From: Ephydatia muelleri | Taxonomy: Eukaryota; Porifera; Demospongiae; Spongillida; Spongillidae | Length of the DNA stretch: 64,000 nucleotides | Reading direction: 5' to 3' | Assembly (NCBI GenBank): GCA_013339895.1 | Contig: JABACO010000172.1 | Coordinates: 1-64,000, forward strand | Shown here: piece by piece, positions 63,854 through 64,000 of the stretch | Position numbering within the stretch: position 1 is the first letter of the stretch | Layout: the number at the start of each line of letters is the position of its first letter | Program-made: the position numbers and the translations under genes | Notes under the pieces: generated by a model | Told to the model about the DNA's origin: nothing | Database searches by the model: none | Seen by the model: the letters and a program-made list of their open reading frames with translations, nothing else

Positions 63854-64000
63854 TGATCATGTTAGGGGTTATTCCAGGTAAGCACCCTATCAGTACTGAC
63901 ATTGTGCAGTTTTTTTTGCTCCTTTTGCAAGTGCGCCTCTTGCATTTTCATGAAAGTACTTACATATCTGTCTGTATGCATAGCACACTTCATTTTTTAT
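63854..64000. other. Sequence upstream of the RING module, to window edge
   Basis: Short AT-rich stretch. A donor-like CCAGGTAAGC occurs on + at about 63876, but no coding exon on + is supported. Confidence 0.3.

Overview
This is a eukaryotic, almost certainly animal, genomic window. A DOK/IRS-type docking-protein gene (PH, IRS-type PTB and a tyrosine-motif tail) is an animal gene type. There are GT-AG introns, TATA promoters, very long microsatellites and many decayed DNA transposons, including RAG1-like sequence. No rRNA, plastid or bacterial operon signal is visible. An early-branching marine invertebrate (sponge or cnidarian grade) would fit, but the species cannot be read from the sequence.

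Layout. 1-3.5 kb: 3' part of a DOK-like adaptor gene on +, with CT, TG and A repeats in introns. 3.5-10.6 kb: no gene; an 18-bp minisatellite between two C-runs, CA/TG microsatellites and a decayed repeat with core GGTCCATTGGACC. 10.7-11.6 kb: intronless ankyrin gene 1. 11.6-15.6 kb: non-coding, with a (TGG)n array and G-runs. 15.66-26.5 kb: a compound foldback structure with inverted arms of about 4.3 kb and a third partial copy in the middle, sitting inside a TG-rich minisatellite. 28 kb: a 354-bp (ATG)n array. 29.7-30.6 kb: ankyrin gene 2 on -. 32.8 kb: interstitial TTTAGGG array. 33.3-40.9 kb: a decayed DNA transposon, split by a 5-kb insertion that carries unrecognised exon-like pieces. 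41.1-54.3 kb: a near-tandem segmental duplication; unit A carries intact ankyrin gene 3, unit B a copy with five single-base indels. A 250-bp palindromic MITE sits upstream of gene 3 only. 54.5-58.2 kb: a DNA transposon with TIRs of about 490 bp and a broken transposase gene on -. 58.85-59.03 kb: a gypsy/Ginger-type integrase fragment. 59.9-61.7 kb: a broken RAG1-like catalytic core on +. 63.2-63.85 kb: a RING/zinc-finger/coiled-coil module like the RAG1 N-terminal region, on -.

How the genes relate. The four ankyrin copies form one family. Each has an RVxF-type PP1-docking motif just before ankyrin repeats arranged as in myosin-phosphatase targeting subunits (MYPT/PPP1R16/PPP1R27), no introns, and a TATA box 43-75 nt upstream of the chosen ATG. 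They look like a locally expanded set of predicted protein phosphatase 1 targeting subunits. The DOK-like protein would act in receptor tyrosine kinase signalling; four Tyr-Glu-Asn motifs predict Grb2-type SH2 binding and two YxxM motifs predict PI3K p85 binding. The right third of the window is a transposon graveyard with at least three unrelated DDE-like families.

Caveat. Several otherwise convincing reading frames are broken by one missing or extra base in a short run (A5 at 440-444, G9 at 2967-2975, five sites in ankyrin copy B) or by one TGA. Some breaks may be assembly errors rather than true decay. Family assignments rest on motif recognition by eye, not on database searches.
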